DNA from: Paenibacillus sp. MSJ-34
GTDB taxonomy: Bacteria > Bacillota > Bacilli > Paenibacillales > Paenibacillaceae
Assembly (NCBI RefSeq): GCF_018918005.1
Contig: NZ_JAHLPR010000053.1
Location: 1 to 39,865 of the forward strand
Reading direction: 5' to 3'
Length of the DNA stretch: 39,865 nt
The notes beneath the pieces are model-generated. The model was not told the origin of the DNA and searched no databases. It saw nothing but the letters and a program-made list of their open reading frames with translations. Shown one piece after another: positions 26,529 through 35,116 of this stretch. The position numbers and the translations under genes were made by a program. Positions within the stretch are counted from its first letter, which is position 1. The number at the start of each line of letters is the position of its first letter.

Positions 26529-27791
26529 TCAACATAACCGCAAAGGCAGAGAACCCAATCCCCGGAACAAAATGTTCGGGCGCCAATTCGGCTTGTCGTC
26601 TGCGAGACGCATTTGCGGGAACCGTTCCAACAGCACGGTCAAGGCGATTTCGCCTTCCAGCCGTGCGAGCGGCGCGCCAAGACAGAAATGAGGGCCGGAA
26701 GCGAATGCCAAGTGGCGGTTCGGCGAGCGCCCGATATCGAACCGGTTCGGCCGTTCGAACTGGGCCGGGTCGCGGTTGGCCGCTCCGAGCATCACCGTGA
26801 CGGACTGCCCCTGGCGGATGATCCGGCCGCCGATTTCGTAATCGACGGATGCTAGCCGCGATGTCATCTGCACCGGGCTTTCGAACCGGAGCACTTCTTC
26901 GATGGCGGAAGCGGCCAACTCCGGCTGTGCGAGCAGCCGGGCGTATTGCTCCGGATGGCGCTGCAGCGTTAGAACGCCGTTGCCGATCAGATTGACGGTC
27001 GTTTCATGACCCGCTACGAGCAGCAGCACGCACGTCGCGATCAGTTCCTGCTCGGTTAGCTTATCCCCTTGCTCATGAGCGGCGAGCAGTTCGCTAATCA
27101 TGTCTTCGCGCGGAGCAGACTTGCGCTCGGCAACCAATTGGCGGAAGTATCCGGCAATCTCTTCGGCGACTCTTCCGGCTTGTTGCGCAAATTCGAGCGG
27201 CTGGTCGCTGCCTTCAAGCACTCTGCCGATCATAGACGACCAATCCTTGAACCGATCGCGGTCTTCCTGCGGCACCCCGAGCAGTTCCGCAATAACGATG
27301 ACCGGCAACGGATAAGCGAACGACCCGATCAAATCGGGCTGCTGTTGTTCGGCCATCCCGTCGGCAAGATGTTCCGCGATGGCGCGGATTTTCGGCTTGA
27401 GCCGTTCTGTCGTGCGCGGCGTAAAGGCATGGCTTACCAGGCCTCTCAGTCTCGTATGAGCCGGCGCGTCGCGAAACAGCATCCAATTGCCGAGCAATTC
27501 GTTGACCGGCCTCCATTCGGCCGGCGGCGGAGGCGCTTGCTGCTGCTGATGCTGCGGAAGAGCGTTCCGATATTCGCGCACGAACAACGGATCCTTCATG
27601 ATCCGGTTGACGTCTTCATACCGGGAGGCTACCCAGTAGCCGTTCTCCTCTATGTAATAAAGCGGTTCATGCTCGAGCAAATAAGCATAAAACGGATACG
27701 GATCATTGTGCAACCGATCGGAATAGGTCCGGAACCATGCTGCAATATCAGGCTTTGGGGAGGCCGGAGGCTGTTGGTACAACGCTATCAC
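26529..27791 (-). CDS. Cytochrome P450 (bacterial class, CYP107-like)
   Basis: This 420-residue soluble P450 monooxygenase inserts one oxygen atom from O2 into a substrate using electrons from a ferredoxin partner. All landmarks are present: the I-helix AGHETT (260-265), ExxR at Glu299-Arg302, the heme-ligand loop FASGPHFCLG with Cys370, and HTRLR near 112. Length is normal. GTG at 27791 is the probable start, although the AAGG site is very close to it; TTG three codons on is an alternative. No ferredoxin or reductase gene is adjacent and no biosynthetic cluster surrounds it, so the substrate is unknown. GC content in this gene is visibly higher than in the CRISPR locus, which is compatible with separate origins. 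Confidence 0.93.
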   Translation of the reverse strand: MIALYQQPPASPKPDIAAWFRTYSDRLHNDPYPFYAYLLEHEPLYYIEENGYWVASRYEDVNRIMKDPLFVREYRNALPQHQQQQAPPPPAEWRPVNELLGNWMLFRDAPAHTRLRGLVSHAFTPRTTERLKPKIRAIAEHLADGMAEQQQPDLIGSFAYPLPVIVIAELLGVPQEDRDRFKDWSSMIGRVLEGSDQPLEFAQQAGRVAEEIAGYFRQLVAERKSAPREDMISELLAAHEQGDKLTEQELIATCVLLLVAGHETTVNLIGNGVLTLQRHPEQYARLLAQPELAASAIEEVLRFESPVQMTSRLASVDYEIGGRIIRQGQSVTVMLGAANRDPAQFERPNRFDIGRSPNRHLAFASGPHFCLGAPLARLEGEIALTVLLERFPQMRLADDKPNWRPNILFRGLGSLPLRLC

Positions 27792-27842
27792 ACACCTTCC
27801 ATAAACTAATATAAACGGATCGCAATCTTAGTTGATACCCTG

Positions 27843-27873
27843 ATTATACCTTACGGCAAGCCCCCGCCATCAA
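27843..27873 (-). promoter_or_regulatory. Possible P450 promoter with a 19-bp spacer and internal dyad
   Basis: On the minus strand TTGATG (27868-27873) and TATAAT (27843-27848) are 19 bp apart. The interval holds an imperfect dyad, CCTTGATGGC with GCCGTAAGG. An over-long spacer containing a dyad is how MerR-family activators are usually placed, but no MerR gene is nearby. Confidence 0.35.
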
Positions 27874-28124
27874 GGGATAAAATCCTGATATCCCATTGGT
27901 CGATGTTCTTTTAATCAAAGAGACATCTGCGAAAGATGCGGCGGACCGCTCTTTATGATAAGCTTAGGTTAAACTGCTATCGGCGGAGATCAAATTCAGG
28001 AGGTATGATTGCGTTGAACGTTTTCGAACATGAAAAGTAACTTGGCCATTGGATCCGAGGTCCTCCCTGGGAAACAGCGTGGTTTGTTTTTAATAATGAC
28101 TATACTGTTTTAGGAGGATACGCG
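27874..28124. other. Intergenic region upstream of the methyltransferase
   Basis: A full CAGGAGGT site at 27997-28004 is followed by a short frame (TTG 28014 to TAA 28040, LNVFEHEK). Beyond that TAA the same frame is open into the methyltransferase start at 28125 (LGHWIRGPPW ...). This could be the remnant of a gene start or a leader peptide. No family recognised. Confidence 0.3.
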
Positions 28125-28889
28125 ATGTTATACGATCAAACGTTTTTGGATGCTATTAGAGATGCGAATCAATCTTTTACCGGTTGGGATTTTTCACTCA
28201 TTACGGACACCGGGCGGATGCAGTATCAACTGCTGCCCTGGTCTTATGGGAGCATAGTCATCCCCTTTGTCCAACGCGCCGACTCCATGCTCGATATGGG
28301 TACGGGCGGGGGAGAATTTCTGTCGGGTTTACAACCGTTTCTTCCCGCATCCGTTCATGCAACCGAGGGATACAAGCCGAATGTGCCCGTCGCCGCGGAA
28401 AGGCTTGGACCTTTGGGCGTCAACGTCGTGTATGTAGAAGATGAGGACAATCTTCCTTTTGGCGATGCGTCTTTCGATCTCATCATCAATCGGCACGAGT
28501 CTTATTCGCCCCGGGAACTGAGAAGGATCATTTCCGATCAAGGTATCTTTATTACCCAACAAAGCGGCGGCACGGACGCCTGGCAAATGAACGAAAAATT
28601 CGGGGTTCCTTTAAATGAAGAGTTCGCCCATTGGAATTTGAAAGTAGCGGCGGATGAGCTCAAGGAACATGGTTTCAACGTGACGGAGCGCAAAGAGGAG
28701 CTTGCTGTACAACGTTTTTACGATATTGGCGCGTTGGTTTATTATTTACATGCCATCCCTTGGCAGGTGCCGGAATTCGATCCGGAACGTTATCTGGATT
28801 CCTTGTATGAAATCTACGGTATCATTCAAACGATAGGCTATTTCGAAGTCACTCAGCATCGTTTCCTGATTCAAGCGGAAGCGTACTAA
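28125..28889 (+). CDS. Class I SAM-dependent methyltransferase
   Basis: This 254-residue Rossmann-fold methyltransferase has motif I LDMGTGGGEF at 56-65, an acidic residue in ATEGY at the end of strand 2, and LPFGDASFDLIINRHESY, the usual post-motif region (about 109-126). TAGGAGGATACGCG precedes the ATG, a strong ribosome binding site. The methyl acceptor is unknown; the sequence resembles the generic Methyltransf_11/25 group. It converges with the Cu-amine-oxidase-domain gene across a shared hairpin. Confidence 0.87.
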   Translation: MLYDQTFLDAIRDANQSFTGWDFSLITDTGRMQYQLLPWSYGSIVIPFVQRADSMLDMGTGGGEFLSGLQPFLPASVHATEGYKPNVPVAAERLGPLGVNVVYVEDEDNLPFGDASFDLIINRHESYSPRELRRIISDQGIFITQQSGGTDAWQMNEKFGVPLNEEFAHWNLKVAADELKEHGFNVTERKEELAVQRFYDIGALVYYLHAIPWQVPEFDPERYLDSLYEIYGIIQTIGYFEVTQHRFLIQAEAY

Positions 28890-28897
28890 TGAAGAGA

Positions 28898-28928
28898 GGT
28901 GGAGTAGTCCCGAATGGGAGACTCCACC
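28898..28928. terminator. Hairpin between convergent genes (probable bidirectional terminator)
   Basis: GGTGGAGTAGTCCC pairs with GGGAGACTCCACC around GAAT. The T-tracts on either side are weak (TTCTCATTTCC and TCTCTTC). It fills the gap between two convergent genes. Confidence 0.6.
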
Positions 28929-28931
28929 TTC

Positions 28932-30155
28932 TCATTTCCTATGCATTGCGACCCAGCCTGGGTAATCATGAATCGCCAAGCCGGCATAGCTTGAATACCG
29001 AGCAAGCTTCCGGTGAGCCGTTTGCAGTTCTTTTTCCATCGCCTCCACGCTCATGGAATAGAACGACGCCCGATCGCTCTCGGAATTTTGCGCGGTTTCC
29101 ACCGCAACGATCACTTGCTTACGCAGCGTAGACGCTTCTCTCATGATTGCATCGGCATTCTCGACGATCCCGTCCTTCCCTAACGCTACATTGCGATAAT
29201 CCATAATGACAAGGCGATCGAACTTTTCCAACAACCATGCGCTGAAGCTGTAATCGGTCTCGGGGATCTTAACGGTATGCAGCCAAAAAGGAACGTCGAA
29301 CGTAACGGTCAAGCCGCTTCCTTTCGTTTCCTGCTCGATCCATCTTGCATTGTCCATCCACTGTTCCAGCAGCGCGTTCCGATCCGTCTTCCATTCCGGC
29401 AACAGATAAGGTTCAATATCAAAATGCAGCCCCTCAAATCGCTCATTCGCTGCAACGGACGCGTTGTATTTTCCGACCCATCCGATCAATTTCCGCATTT
29501 GTTCCCGCTTCGAACGATAAGCCCAATCGGGGCGGCCCGCCAGCGCTTCGACCTGGATTTGTCTCTCTTGTGCCCGTCGAATAAATTCAGCGTACGTCTT
29601 GGAAGCCATGTCGGTATCGATCTGAAGGTATAGATTCGTCACGCCGTTATCGGCCGCAAAACGCAATACGTTGTCCGGCTCCGTCTCGATCAAGCTGCTG
29701 TTCCAGATCCACGTTCCTTTCGCTTTCGCAGTAACGACAGAGACCAGATTGCGATCCGGATTCCAATCGACCTCAGCATGGAACACTTCGCTAATAAAGC
29801 GAAGCGGTACCATCGTGCGGTTATTTCTGATTTCGGCCGGCACATCGAACGGTACTTTCTTTCCATTCACTAGCGCATAATTTTGGCCGATCGTCAGCAT
29901 AATACTGTCTTTTTTATACGAAAAAACGACTTGTTGCAACGCCTTATTCCATTTCATGGTCGCGCCAAGTTTATCCGATATGAATTTTACCGGTACCATC
30001 GTACGGCCCGATGTCCTATCGATATACGGCGGTTCGTCCGGGAAAGAGACAAGCTGTCCGTCCACGGTAACTTGAACTTGGGAAGCGTAGGCAGCGGGGA
30101 TCAAAATAATGAAACTTAATAGGATAGCGACAAAGTATAGCGGCCATTTGTTCAT
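28932..30155 (-). CDS. Secreted copper-amine-oxidase-N-like domain protein with a TIM-barrel-like domain
   Basis: This is a 407-residue exported protein. The ATG at 30155 is chosen because a signal peptide follows at once (residues 1-25, ending AYA). Residues about 28-140 are a copper amine oxidase N-terminal-like (Cu_amine_oxidN1) domain with the repeated RTMVPVKFIS and RTMVPLRFIS motifs, common in Paenibacillus surface proteins. Residues about 147-407 are homologous over the whole length to the next gene and include EGLHFDIEPY (Glu241-Tyr250), MDYRN and IHDY. The motif looks like the GH18/TIM-barrel D-G-x-D-x-D-x-E segment, with His244 in place of one Asp and Glu248 as possible acid. An exported glycosidase or glycan-binding role is plausible but not proven. 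Confidence 0.72.
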   Translation of the reverse strand: MNKWPLYFVAILLSFIILIPAAYASQVQVTVDGQLVSFPDEPPYIDRTSGRTMVPVKFISDKLGATMKWNKALQQVVFSYKKDSIMLTIGQNYALVNGKKVPFDVPAEIRNNRTMVPLRFISEVFHAEVDWNPDRNLVSVVTAKAKGTWIWNSSLIETEPDNVLRFAADNGVTNLYLQIDTDMASKTYAEFIRRAQERQIQVEALAGRPDWAYRSKREQMRKLIGWVGKYNASVAANERFEGLHFDIEPYLLPEWKTDRNALLEQWMDNARWIEQETKGSGLTVTFDVPFWLHTVKIPETDYSFSAWLLEKFDRLVIMDYRNVALGKDGIVENADAIMREASTLRKQVIVAVETAQNSESDRASFYSMSVEAMEKELQTAHRKLARYSSYAGLAIHDYPGWVAMHRK

Positions 30156-30286
30156 CTCGTATGTATTTCCTTTTATAATGTAGTATGTTATGTAAAAGCG
30201 AGGCCCCTCCCCCATCCGCATGATCGCGGCAAGCCGTGAGGCTGTCGTGTCATGGCAGAAGACGAGCCATTCGCCGATAAAAAGCT

Positions 30287-31177
30287 CTACGAATTTGCAG
30301 TTTCTCTCCAGCGTTCGTAGTCATGGATGGAAAATCCGCCATATCCGGAATATCTCCTCAGGAAATTATGGCTTAACCGCATTTGCCAATTCAAACTGGA
30401 TGTCCCTTCTTTAAAAAAAGTCGTATGCTCCCCTTCATTCGTCGGGGCCGTCTCCAGACCGATAATAACAGGCTTCCCGATGCGGGTTCCTTCTTGGACC
30501 ATCGGCAGCGCGGTAGCAATAATCCCGTTCGACCCGACGGCGAAATTCCGGTAATTCATCAGCACGATGCTGTCGAAACGCTCGATCATCCAAGCGCCTA
30601 AGTTCGTATCGCTGTTGGGTGCGGAAATTTTATGAATCCAGAACGGAAGATCGGCCGATATTCGCAAGGACGTATTCCGCTTCGCTTCTTGAACCAGATA
30701 CTCCATATTGTCCGTCCATTGGCGGACGACATGCTCCTGATCCTTCTTCCAATCTTCCAGCAAATACGGTTCAATATCGACGTGAATTCCGTCGAATGCG
30801 GCCTGTTCTCCAGCCGAACGCTGATAATCTTCAATCCAACCTACGAAGGATTGAATATCTTGTTGATAACCGGACAAGCCCCAGCGCGGATCTCCTCCAA
30901 GCGCCTCCACTTCCATTCCTTGCCGATGCGCTTCTTCAATAAACTCTCGATAAGGCTCGAGGTCGGTCGATTTTCGGTTGACTTGCAAATAGATGACGGT
31001 CACGCCTTGCTCTTGCGCAAAGCCGAGCATCTCATTTCTATCGTTCGACGCCGTCGGCACGCTCCATACCCAGGTCGCTTTGACAGGCGGATCTTCGAAA
31101 CCCCATTTCAGAATAAGAACAGTCGCGATCAAAACGCAGGAAAGCATAACGATGATGATGATTCTAAGACGTGTCAC
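30287..31177 (-). CDS. Membrane-anchored TIM-barrel-like paralog of the preceding protein
   Basis: This 296-residue protein has one N-terminal membrane anchor (about residues 5-24) and then a single domain. That domain is homologous to the C-terminal domain of the 28932-30155 product: KATWVWS, GVTVIYLQV, FDGIHVDIEPYLLEDW (Asp129-Glu136 core), LMNYRNFAV and FSIHDYERW align. It lacks the Cu-amine-oxidase-N domain. The GTG start has AAGGAGG 4 bp upstream. Both genes are on one strand 131 bp apart, presumably co-transcribed from the promoter at 31235, and arose by tandem duplication with domain gain or loss. Enzyme activity is not established. Confidence 0.7.
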   Translation of the reverse strand: MTRLRIIIIVMLSCVLIATVLILKWGFEDPPVKATWVWSVPTASNDRNEMLGFAQEQGVTVIYLQVNRKSTDLEPYREFIEEAHRQGMEVEALGGDPRWGLSGYQQDIQSFVGWIEDYQRSAGEQAAFDGIHVDIEPYLLEDWKKDQEHVVRQWTDNMEYLVQEAKRNTSLRISADLPFWIHKISAPNSDTNLGAWMIERFDSIVLMNYRNFAVGSNGIIATALPMVQEGTRIGKPVIIGLETAPTNEGEHTTFFKEGTSSLNWQMRLSHNFLRRYSGYGGFSIHDYERWRETANS

Positions 31178-31234
31178 AATTCCTCCTTATGATACGTTGG
31201 TGTCGGTTCTTATGTCTGTTTGTCGTTTCGGTAT

Positions 31235-31263
31235 ATTCTATAATAACGAACCGTTGAATTCAA
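31235..31263 (-). promoter_or_regulatory. Sigma-A promoter of the two TIM-barrel paralogs
   Basis: On the minus strand TTGAAT (31258-31263), 17 bp, TAGAAT (31235-31240). It lies about 58 bp upstream of the GTG start. Confidence 0.6.
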
Positions 31264-31426
31264 GGACGCGCCGTTCTGCCGGGAAGGGGGGCTTGCTCTT
31301 GGACAAAAACAAATACGCCCGTGCGCCCATGGAATGGCGCGTTGCTTCGGGCATATTGGGAAACGTCTATTGATGCAAACAACAGGGGTGTGTGTATAAA
31401 ATTGGAAAGCAATGAAAGGTCTCTAT

Positions 31427-31816
31427 TTAACGAGCAGCATCCAACGCTCGCCTAACTTTTCTTGCGAAGACAAGCGGTCTGTCCACTGCTTCAATATTGA
31501 TATAAATTAAGCGCGGCCGATCGAATAGCCATTCGTTACGGACGGAAGTCACTTTTATTCCTTCGTTACGAATGGCCCTGATGAATTTATTGACTTCCTT
31601 CTCCAAGAATGCCGCTCTGCCTAAACAAAGCGCTCTGCCGGTTTTTTCATTCAACGATTCGAACGAAAAAGAAGAGGTTACTCTAAATCTTTTCCCCAAA
31701 ATTGTTGCTCTTATCTGCTTTCGGTTTATTGTCGCAACGCATTTTCCGCCGGCAAAGCCGGGCTGCCCCCCGATAATCCTAGCGAACTGCTCACACAGCG
31801 AACCGTTATTGGGCAT
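31427..31816 (-). CDS. DUF1259-family protein
   Basis: This 129-residue protein starts at the ATG that follows GGGGAGG by about 9 bp; the longer frame is not supported. The sequence LCEQFARIIGG, KCVATINRKQIRATILG, SFSFESL and NEWLFDRPRLIYINIEA follows the DUF1259 (LppY/LpqO-like) pattern known from Bacillales and actinomycetes. The function of the family is unknown. No signal peptide is visible, unlike the mycobacterial lipoproteins of the family. The neighbouring gene is a broken methyltransferase. Confidence 0.78.
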   Translation of the reverse strand: MPNNGSLCEQFARIIGGQPGFAGGKCVATINRKQIRATILGKRFRVTSSFSFESLNEKTGRALCLGRAAFLEKEVNKFIRAIRNEGIKVTSVRNEWLFDRPRLIYINIEAVDRPLVFARKVRRALDAAR

Positions 31817-31932
31817 GCCTCTTTTCCTCCCCTGTTTTTTGTTTATGGTATGTGCACAGATACAGGGGGGAAACGGATTAATGCCTAAGAAAGGCAATCT
31901 GAGTTGCCTATACGATCAAGTGGTTCGTATTC

Positions 31933-32561
31933 TCATTGTCTCCCCGGCTTCGCCCATAGAAGATGAACCGACTTCAACAGGTGGCTCTCCGCACGGGTAA
32001 TCAACATGCCGGATTGGCGGACCAAATCGGGCATATTCCTCGTATGGTGGCACCCGATGGCTCGAAACAACAACGGGTCGAGCATTCTCTGAACAGTGGC
32101 AACGACTGCATTCGAGCTGATCCCATGTTCCAGCAACAGAATAATCCCTTCCGGCTTGCACCAACGTCGAAGCTTATTCAGGACACGCAGCGGATTCCCA
32201 TAACTGCAGAAGGATAATGTGAGACAATCGTATCGAAGGAATGGTCCGGGAATTCCAGTTCTTCGATGTCTGTCAATATAAAGTCCGCATCAAGCCGACA
32301 CCTGACCGCAGCTTCCCGCGCTTTCTTGAGCATCTCGCGGCTAAAATCGGTCGCAGTCACCTTCACTCCCGGTGGATAATACGGGAAGTTCGCTCCCGCC
32401 CCCACGGCGAGTTCAAGCACCTCACCGTTTGCATGGCTAAGAAGGTTCCGGCGCCATCTCCGCAGTGTCTGGCCTTCCTTCCTGCTGCTGTATTGAGCGG
32501 CTTGCCTATCGAACAATCGAATTTGCTTTGTCTTATCCATCTCATTCCCCAAATGAAACAT
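31933..32561 (-). pseudogene. Class I SAM methyltransferase (UbiE-like) with one frameshift
   Basis: The frame from 32561 (AGGAG 8 bp before ATG) encodes LELAVGAGANFPYYPPG (motif I), TDFSREML and FPDHSFDTIVS, a UbiE/COQ5-like methyltransferase. It then slips near 32224. In another frame the protein continues in perfect register with family expectation as TLSFCSYGNP, LRRWCKPEGIILLLEHG, GCHHTRNM and AESHLLKSVHLLWAKPG, to a stop at 31933. Adding one base after GTCTC restores about 209 residues. Recent decay or a sequencing error; without the C-terminal half the product would be inactive. Confidence 0.8.
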
Positions 32562-32716
32562 GATTACATCTCCTTGTATCGGATTTCGTGGAAATCAACA
32601 ATCAACTTTCGAATACTGGTAGATTACACCATAGAAGCACCGAAATGACCGGGCTTGAGACCAGAGAAAAAGCTGGACCAAAGTCCTGCTATTTGCAAAG
32701 CGCCCGAAATGATTCG

Positions 32717-32769
32717 TTGACGCACAAGTGAATAGTGTATATATTATATATATACGGTAGTTACACTAT
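32717..32769 (+). promoter_or_regulatory. Promoter and operators of the second GntR-ABC operon
   Basis: TTGACG (32717-32722), 17 bp, TATATT (32740-32745). Two dyads overlap it: GTATATAT-TAT-ATATATAC (32737-32755) across the -10 box, and the wider ATAGTGTA (32732-32739) with TACACTAT (32762-32769). The latter resembles the ACTGTGTAT/ATACACAGT operator of the first operon. Repression by the operon's own GntR is likely. Confidence 0.75.
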
Positions 32770-32789
32770 TGGCGGCTGCGAGGTGAACC

Positions 32790-33173
32790 ATGAACATTAT
32801 CATATCCAACGCATCGAGCGATCCGATTTACATACAGATTATGAACCAGATTAGACAGAGCATCTTGAGCGGCGAGTTGCGTGCAGGCGACAGCCTCCCC
32901 TCCATTAGGCAGTTGGCCAAGGATTTGCAAGTGAGCGTCATTACAACCAAGCGCGCTTACGAAGAGTTGGAGAAAGAGAAGCTAATCGACTCTGTCGTAG
33001 GCAAGGGTTGTTTCGTATCAGGAGCGAATAAAGAGTTCATACGGGAGCAGCGCATGAAACGACTCGAAGAGAAGATGATAGAAATCATTCGAGAGATCAA
33101 GGAATTACATATGAGCCGACAAGATTTAATCGACCATCTGACTTTATTGTACGAGGAGGAAGAGATGCCATGA
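32790..33173 (+). CDS. GntR-family (YtrA subfamily) repressor, second copy
   Basis: This 127-residue protein has the same architecture and length as the 11052-11435 product, beginning MNIIISNASSDPIYIQIMNQ with PSIRQLAKDLQVSVITTKRAYEEL. The winged-helix domain is followed by a short helical tail. It is the first gene of its operon, and its 3' end overlaps the ATPase start by 4 bp. It should sense the same general kind of signal as its paralog but bind a more AT-rich operator. Confidence 0.9.
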   Translation: MNIIISNASSDPIYIQIMNQIRQSILSGELRAGDSLPSIRQLAKDLQVSVITTKRAYEELEKEKLIDSVVGKGCFVSGANKEFIREQRMKRLEEKMIEIIREIKELHMSRQDLIDHLTLLYEEEEMP

Positions 33174-34036
33174 ATGCTATAGAATTACGTAATCTAACGA
33201 AAACATACCCTCAATTTACTGTCGATCATGTCTCTTTGGATGTGAAACAAGGCTACATTACCGGACTTATTGGCCCGAATGGCGTTGGCAAAAGCACCTT
33301 GATCAAGATGATGCTCGGCATCATTCGTCCTGACTCCGGGAGCGTGAAAATACTAGGCTCCGATATGCCTAGAGAAGAAGTTGACGCGAAGCAGCGCATC
33401 GGCATTGTGTCGGATGACTGCTTCTATTATGAGCATCTTACGATTCGCGACTCGAAGAAGATGATCGCGCCTTTCTACAAGAAGTGGAACGAAAAGAAGT
33501 TTAACAGCTATCTTGAACAATTTGAATTGTCCCCCAACAAGAAGATTCAAGAGTTATCCAAGGGGATGAAAGTCAAGTTTTCCCTTGCCGTTGCCTTATC
33601 GCATGAGGCTGAGCTCTTAATCATGGATGAGCCTACCTCCGGACTTGATCCTGTTTTTCGAAGGGAAATGCTTGATCTGCTTGCGGATATGATGCAGGAC
33701 GAGAGCAACTCGATTATTTTCTCGACCCATATCACAACGGACTTGGATCGCATTGCTGACTATATCGCTTTCATTAATCGCGGAAAACTCGTATTCAATG
33801 AAACAAAAGATGAAGTGCTCGAGCGATACGCAATCGTAAAAGGCGACGCACAACTGCTCGATTCCGATACTCGAAGCAAATTTGTCGGGATTCGCGAAAC
33901 GTCTGTTGGTTTTGAGGGCTTGGTCGATCATAGGCAGGAGGCCGAACGGTTGTTTGGAAATTATGTTGTGTTTGACAAACCGTCCTTAGAAGACATCATG
34001 TATTTCACTGCCAAGGGAGGACGCATTCATGCTTAA
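33170..34036 (+). CDS. ABC transporter ATP-binding protein, second GntR operon
   Basis: This 288-residue nucleotide-binding subunit has Walker A GPNGVGKST (35-43), signature LSKGMKVKF and Walker B LLIMDEPTSGLDP. It is paralogous to the ATPase at 10204-11055. Its end overlaps the permease start by 8 bp, and the whole operon is tightly coupled. It probably energises export of a cell-wall-active compound; the substrate is unknown. Confidence 0.9.
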   Translation: MNAIELRNLTKTYPQFTVDHVSLDVKQGYITGLIGPNGVGKSTLIKMMLGIIRPDSGSVKILGSDMPREEVDAKQRIGIVSDDCFYYEHLTIRDSKKMIAPFYKKWNEKKFNSYLEQFELSPNKKIQELSKGMKVKFSLAVALSHEAELLIMDEPTSGLDPVFRREMLDLLADMMQDESNSIIFSTHITTDLDRIADYIAFINRGKLVFNETKDEVLERYAIVKGDAQLLDSDTRSKFVGIRETSVGFEGLVDHRQEAERLFGNYVVFDKPSLEDIMYFTAKGGRIHA

Positions 34037-34658
34037 TTTACTGCGCAAAGACTTCATCGCCTTAAAAAGCTCACTATGGATGGTTATCCTGTATCTGGCT
34101 GTATTCAGCGCCTTTTTTATACCAAAAAATTCATCATTGTCGATTTACCTTGTGGGGATCTATACGGCATTTGGCTTACTTAATCTGGGTGTCACGATCG
34201 ATATCAAAAACAATAACCATCATTTTCTGGTCACGCTGCCTATTAAGCGCAAACATATTGTTCAAGCCAAATACATAGCTGCCATCATCTATACCCTTTT
34301 TAGCGTCCTTGCTTCTTACGGGATTCACTGGCTTGTTAAACAAGCAATCTTAGAGCTTCATATGCCGGACTATTCGGTCTTGGACATTCTGGTTCCGGCA
34401 GGCATAGTGCTTCTTCTCGCTTCCATCTATTTGCCGCTTTTTTATGCATTTAGCAAAAAAGGAAACTCTGTTATCTTGGCCGTATTCCTTATCATCATGA
34501 TTGTTCTGGCGCAGCCGATAGGCATGCTTATGAATATGGTGAATGAGAGCGGCTTTAGCAGTCGCCAAGCGTTATTGCTTATCCTGACCGGTATCATATT
34601 GTTATTCGTTGCTTCCTACTACCTCACTTTAAAGCTGTTTACTAAAAAAGACTTGTAA
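34029..34658 (+). CDS. ABC-2 type permease, second GntR operon
   Basis: This 209-residue membrane protein has about six hydrophobic helices (roughly 13-30, 38-52, 84-105, 120-140, 145-165 and 180-200). The start NLLRKDFIALKSSLWMV matches the ABC-2 permease pattern of its paralog at 9551-10198. Third and last gene of the operon; a strong hairpin follows 50 bp downstream. Confidence 0.85.
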   Translation: MLNLLRKDFIALKSSLWMVILYLAVFSAFFIPKNSSLSIYLVGIYTAFGLLNLGVTIDIKNNNHHFLVTLPIKRKHIVQAKYIAAIIYTLFSVLASYGIHWLVKQAILELHMPDYSVLDILVPAGIVLLLASIYLPLFYAFSKKGNSVILAVFLIIMIVLAQPIGMLMNMVNESGFSSRQALLLILTGIILLFVASYYLTLKLFTKKDL

Positions 34659-34707
34659 GAGGCCGCGCAATTGTATCGCCAAGTGATAACTGTTTAAGAC
34701 CGAAGGG

Positions 34708-34729
34708 ACCGCCTTCCCAAGAAGGCGGT
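34708..34729 (+). terminator. Hairpin after the second GntR-ABC operon
   Basis: ACCGCCTTC-CCAA-GAAGGCGGT is a perfect nine-pair stem, but only TTCATT follows, so termination may be weak. Confidence 0.55.
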
Positions 34730-34769
34730 TCATTGAACTGATCGCAATCCATTCGTTCAACAGTAAAGT

Positions 34770-34955
34770 TCAAACATTTTTCTTTTCAAGTATCATGTGA
34801 TCTTCAAACTGTTCTTGTAACTGTTCAAGCGTCTGAACGAGCGGTTCAATACCAAAATCATTGTATATTTCCGCTTCGCTCCGGTAAGCAATCTTTTGTA
34901 ATAACAGGATTTCTCCAGCGTCGGATATGGAGGCTCTTTCAATTTTCATAGTCAT
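34770..34955 (-). pseudogene. N-terminal fragment of a GNAT acetyltransferase
   Basis: Sixty-one residues beginning MTMKIERASISDAGEI, followed by LLLQKIAYRSEAEIYND, are the typical first helix-strand unit of a GNAT enzyme of about 150 residues. The frame stops before the acetyl-CoA-binding motif, and no continuation was found. AAAGGATGAG precedes the ATG, so the gene start is intact and the 3' part has been lost. Confidence 0.65.
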
Positions 34956-35056
34956 CTCAACTCATCCTTTCTCGGCTCATCTGTACTCTTCTTAGCACAT
35001 CTAATCTGAATTTATCATACAACATTTTGCGTTCTATTGCCCGTTTGATTAATATG

Positions 35057-35082
35057 AAAAAGCCCCCGATCATCGGGAGGCT
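35057..35082 (-). terminator. Terminator downstream of the VOC gene and ABC remnant
   Basis: On the minus strand AGCCTCCCGA pairs with TCGGGGGCT (one bulge), followed by TTTTT. Confidence 0.8.
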
Positions 35083-35116
35083 TATCAAATTCGTATGAGC
35101 AATCGTTGGCTTGAGG

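Noticed and set aside
27069..27809. 246-codon plus-strand frame opposite the P450
   Set aside because: It is an antisense shadow in a GC-rich gene; the P450 motifs on the minus strand are complete.
31299..31373. Short plus-strand frame MDKNKYARAPMEWRVASGIL with AAGGGGGG upstream
   Set aside because: Only 24 codons, no recognised family and no continuation. The ribosome-binding-like site makes it tempting, but evidence is too thin.
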